Shown in pieces: positions 62,386-64,000 of a stretch of 64,000 nucleotides of DNA. The translations under genes and the position numbers were made by a program. The notes under the pieces are model-generated. The model was not told the DNA's origin. It ran no database searches and worked only from the letters and a program-made list of their open reading frames with translations. Source of the DNA: Bdellovibrionales bacterium. Its GTDB lineage: Bacteria > Bdellovibrionota > UBA1018. The stretch lies in the NCBI GenBank assembly GCA_018266355.1, contig JAFEAP010000025.1, positions 1-64,000 on the forward strand, in the 5' to 3' direction. Each line of letters begins with the position of its first letter. Positions within the stretch are counted from its first letter, which is position 1.

Positions 62386-63590
62386 GGCCGCACGTCCTCG
62401 ACGAAACGCGTGGCCGCGATCCGCGCCGTACGCACGACGTCGGCGACGAACCCCTCGGATCCGGTGACCACGCGGGATTCGAATTTCTCGCGGAAAAGGA
62501 TGAAACTCGGGTAATGACCTTCCCACTCGAAGGTCTGGCGGACTTTCAGCGAACGGAGCGTGAATCGCCCCCATCGGAGAACGTCGTCGCAAAGGTTCGA
62601 GATCTTCTCGAAGGAATCCCCCGAAACGACTTCGTTTTCCCAAGCGCGAAACGTTTCCGAGCGGTCGGAAATCGGATGAAGCGGACCGGGCTTCAGCACG
62701 CCGAGCCTTTTCCCGTCCGTTTCGATCGGGTCCCCTTCGCCTTCCGCCCAACAGACGAGGTCGTCGATCATTCCGATCGACGAAGGATCGACGGGGTCCT
62801 TCGAAAGCAGCGACCACTCCTCCCAAAGGCGGATCCCTTTCGGGAGGCTCGGCTTCACCTCGTGGCGCGCGGCGAGCGAGAGGATCCACGTCGTCAGCTT
62901 CGGCGTCCAGAACGTGAGCACGCCCTCGGCGACCCGGACGTTCACCGGCTTTCCCTGCTTCCGGAACCGGACGCCTTCCGTCGTGAACTCGATCGGAGCG
63001 GCGCCGACGACGAGGCGATCTTCGCCGAGCCGTTCGCGGACGAACTCGCGCACGCCGTTCCGAAAACGGACGGCGTCGACGTCGGCGAGTTTCGGTATTA
63101 CGATCCCGCGGTAGCGGTCCGGATCGACGATCTTCGCCGTCGCGACGCCCGGGAATCCCTTCAGCGCGTCCCACCCTTCGAAGGATTGGGCGCGCGCGCC
63201 CTTCTCCATCGCGTGGAGCGCGACTTCCTCGCGCCCCGCCCACGATTCGTCTTCTTTCCGGCCGACGATGAGCCGGTTCCTCACGCGGAGGAACGGCGCG
63301 AGCGGATCTCGGAATCCAGCGGGCGCGCCCGGCCAGACTTCGATTGAGCCCGGAAATTCGGGTTGGATCTCGCGGAGGACGGCGTCGCTCTCCGAATCGC
63401 GGAGCCGCATCGCGGTTTCCCGACCCGCCCACGGAAAAAACGGATCGAAGGAGAATTCCGAGTTTTCGCCGAAGAAATCGTATTCCGGATTCAGGAGGAG
63501 GACGGTTTTTCCCTGGCGCAGAAGGATCTGGGCGGCCACGAGCGGAGCGAGTCCGGTTCCGATGAGAACCATGTCGCTATCGAGACGCAT
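62382..63590 (-). CDS. FAD-dependent oxidoreductase-like protein (GlpB/HcnC-like partner)
   Basis: 402 residues. The N terminus DMVLIGTGLAPLVAAQILLRQGKTVLLLNPE is a dinucleotide-binding fold (G-x-G-x2-[AP]) for FAD, and the C-terminal region SLAARHEVKPSLPKGIRLWEEW may close the site. It is not a full D-amino-acid oxidase by sequence, and the middle part is divergent. It overlaps the composite protein by 4 bp and the preceding gene by 14 bp, so all three form one operon. It is probably the substrate-oxidising or adaptor subunit. Substrate unknown. Confidence 0.7.
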   Translation of the reverse strand: MRLDSDMVLIGTGLAPLVAAQILLRQGKTVLLLNPEYDFFGENSEFSFDPFFPWAGRETAMRLRDSESDAVLREIQPEFPGSIEVWPGAPAGFRDPLAPFLRVRNRLIVGRKEDESWAGREEVALHAMEKGARAQSFEGWDALKGFPGVATAKIVDPDRYRGIVIPKLADVDAVRFRNGVREFVRERLGEDRLVVGAAPIEFTTEGVRFRKQGKPVNVRVAEGVLTFWTPKLTTWILSLAARHEVKPSLPKGIRLWEEWSLLSKDPVDPSSIGMIDDLVCWAEGEGDPIETDGKRLGVLKPGPLHPISDRSETFRAWENEVVSGDSFEKISNLCDDVLRWGRFTLRSLKVRQTFEWEGHYPSFILFREKFESRVVTGSEGFVADVVRTARIAATRFVEDVRP

Positions 63591-64000
63591 CCGCGAGGGC
63601 TCCCATCACTCGGCGCATCGCCGTTTGTAACTGCGCCTTCTTGTACTCGCTGTGCGCGCTCCGGCCGCGCTCGTTCTGCTCGTGGTTTCGGATGTCGACG
63701 ACCTGGATCTCGTAGGGATAGAAGAAGCGCACGTCGCGCTGGATGTTCTTCAAGTCGATCTTCTCGATGAGCTTCGCGAGCTCCTCGGAAACGCCTTCGC
63801 CGTCCTTCTTCCCGATCGCTTTCAGTTCCTTCAGGTCCCCGTAAAGCGGATTGCGGAGTTTGATGAGCTGACGGCAGGTGAACTGGATCGAGCGGTAGAA
63901 TTCGCTCGTGTGGGGATTGTCCGGCGAGACGATCGGCGGACGGGCGGCTTCCTCGACGGCGAGTTCGAATTGGGTCTCGGTGTATTCGCCCGAATCGAGA
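63577..64000 (-). CDS. Conserved protein of unknown function, C-terminal part (5' end outside window)
   Basis: The reverse frame is open to the window edge; the 141 visible residues end at the TAG at 63577. The sequence is soluble and charged: EYTETQFELAVEEA, FTCRQLIKLRNPLYGDLKEL, FFYPYEIQVVDIRNHEQNE and HSEYKKAQLQTAMRRVMGAL. The PYEIQVVD...N...HSEYKKAQ pattern recalls an uncharacterised family in deltaproteobacteria (possibly TIGR04552), but I am not sure. It overlaps the FAD protein start by 14 bp. Confidence 0.65.
   Translation of the reverse strand, partial: LDSGEYTETQFELAVEEAARPPIVSPDNPHTSEFYRSIQFTCRQLIKLRNPLYGDLKELKAIGKKDGEGVSEELAKLIEKIDLKNIQRDVRFFYPYEIQVVDIRNHEQNERGRSAHSEYKKAQLQTAMRRVMGALADASR

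Noticed and set aside
62386-63432. 349-residue extension of the composite flavoprotein
   Set aside because: This stretch is the upstream FAD-protein gene in another frame; the GTG overlapping its stop gives a normal N terminus.

Overview
The window is compact, GC-rich bacterial chromosome. Genes abut or overlap (often by ATGA, TTGA or GTGA), and no gene-free stretch exceeds about 300 bases. The longest spacers, each near 200 bp, are 13132-13334, 13743-13945, 19548-19746, 27383-27579 and 28982-29164. Housekeeping genes (purA, carB, greA, recG, two tRNA-Lys) mark it as core genome rather than plasmid or phage; I saw no insertion sequence, integrase, CRISPR array or rRNA. Many secreted proteins and lipoproteins, an AgmX/PglI-type lipoprotein, a CHASE2 cyclase and small Flp/TadE-like pilin genes suggest a Gram-negative of the former Deltaproteobacteria (Bdellovibrionota or Myxococcota-like). 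That placement is inference. Several genes lack a Shine-Dalgarno sequence and have a -10-like box ending 7-9 nt before the start codon, so leaderless transcripts may be common.

Layout. 1-5.6 kb: end of a sensor kinase, then class V aminotransferase-serA-purA-esterase-Nudix. 5.7-6.0 kb: tRNA-Lys(TTT), tRNA-Lys(CTT) and a strong palindromic terminator. 6.1-13.7 kb: secreted proteins of unknown role, including a reverse operon of lipoprotein, caspase-like protein and HEIGH metalloprotease, and a Cys-rich repeat protein. 13.9-22.0 kb: the most interesting region, cysD-cysN-cysC followed by a sphingolipid delta-4-desaturase-like protein, a sulfotransferase, an alkylglycerol-monooxygenase-like hydroxylase and a second desaturase. 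22.0-27.4 kb: LolD-like ATPase, two LolA-like carriers, an outer-membrane barrel, a LolC/E-like permease and pdxH. 27.6-41.9 kb: GST, two COG4705 membrane proteins around a phosphoesterase, TerC, CheY-like receiver, adenylate cyclase plus cyclic-nucleotide receptor, S28 peptidase, SPOR protein, a small pilin cluster and a PfkB kinase. 41.9-48.3 kb: reverse-strand surface polysaccharide genes (SGNH, two glycosyltransferases, UDP-xylose synthase-like, O-antigen ligase-like) and a TIGR02757-family gene. 48.2-57.2 kb: carB, a PAP2/poly-gamma-glutamate-hydrolase fusion, zinc-ribbon protein, greA, recG. 57.2-64 kb: YdeI-like protein, GT87 transferase, XRE regulator plus hydrolase, and a reverse operon encoding two flavoproteins, one carrying four predicted Fe-S sites.

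Main hypothesis: CysDNC makes PAPS for lipid sulfation rather than sulfate reduction, since a sulfotransferase and three membrane di-iron lipid-modifying enzymes follow and no PAPS or sulfite reductase is present here. The adjacent Lol-like transporter and barrel could move the product to the outer membrane. I know of no described bacterial system with this layout, but the lipid product is not proven by the sequence.
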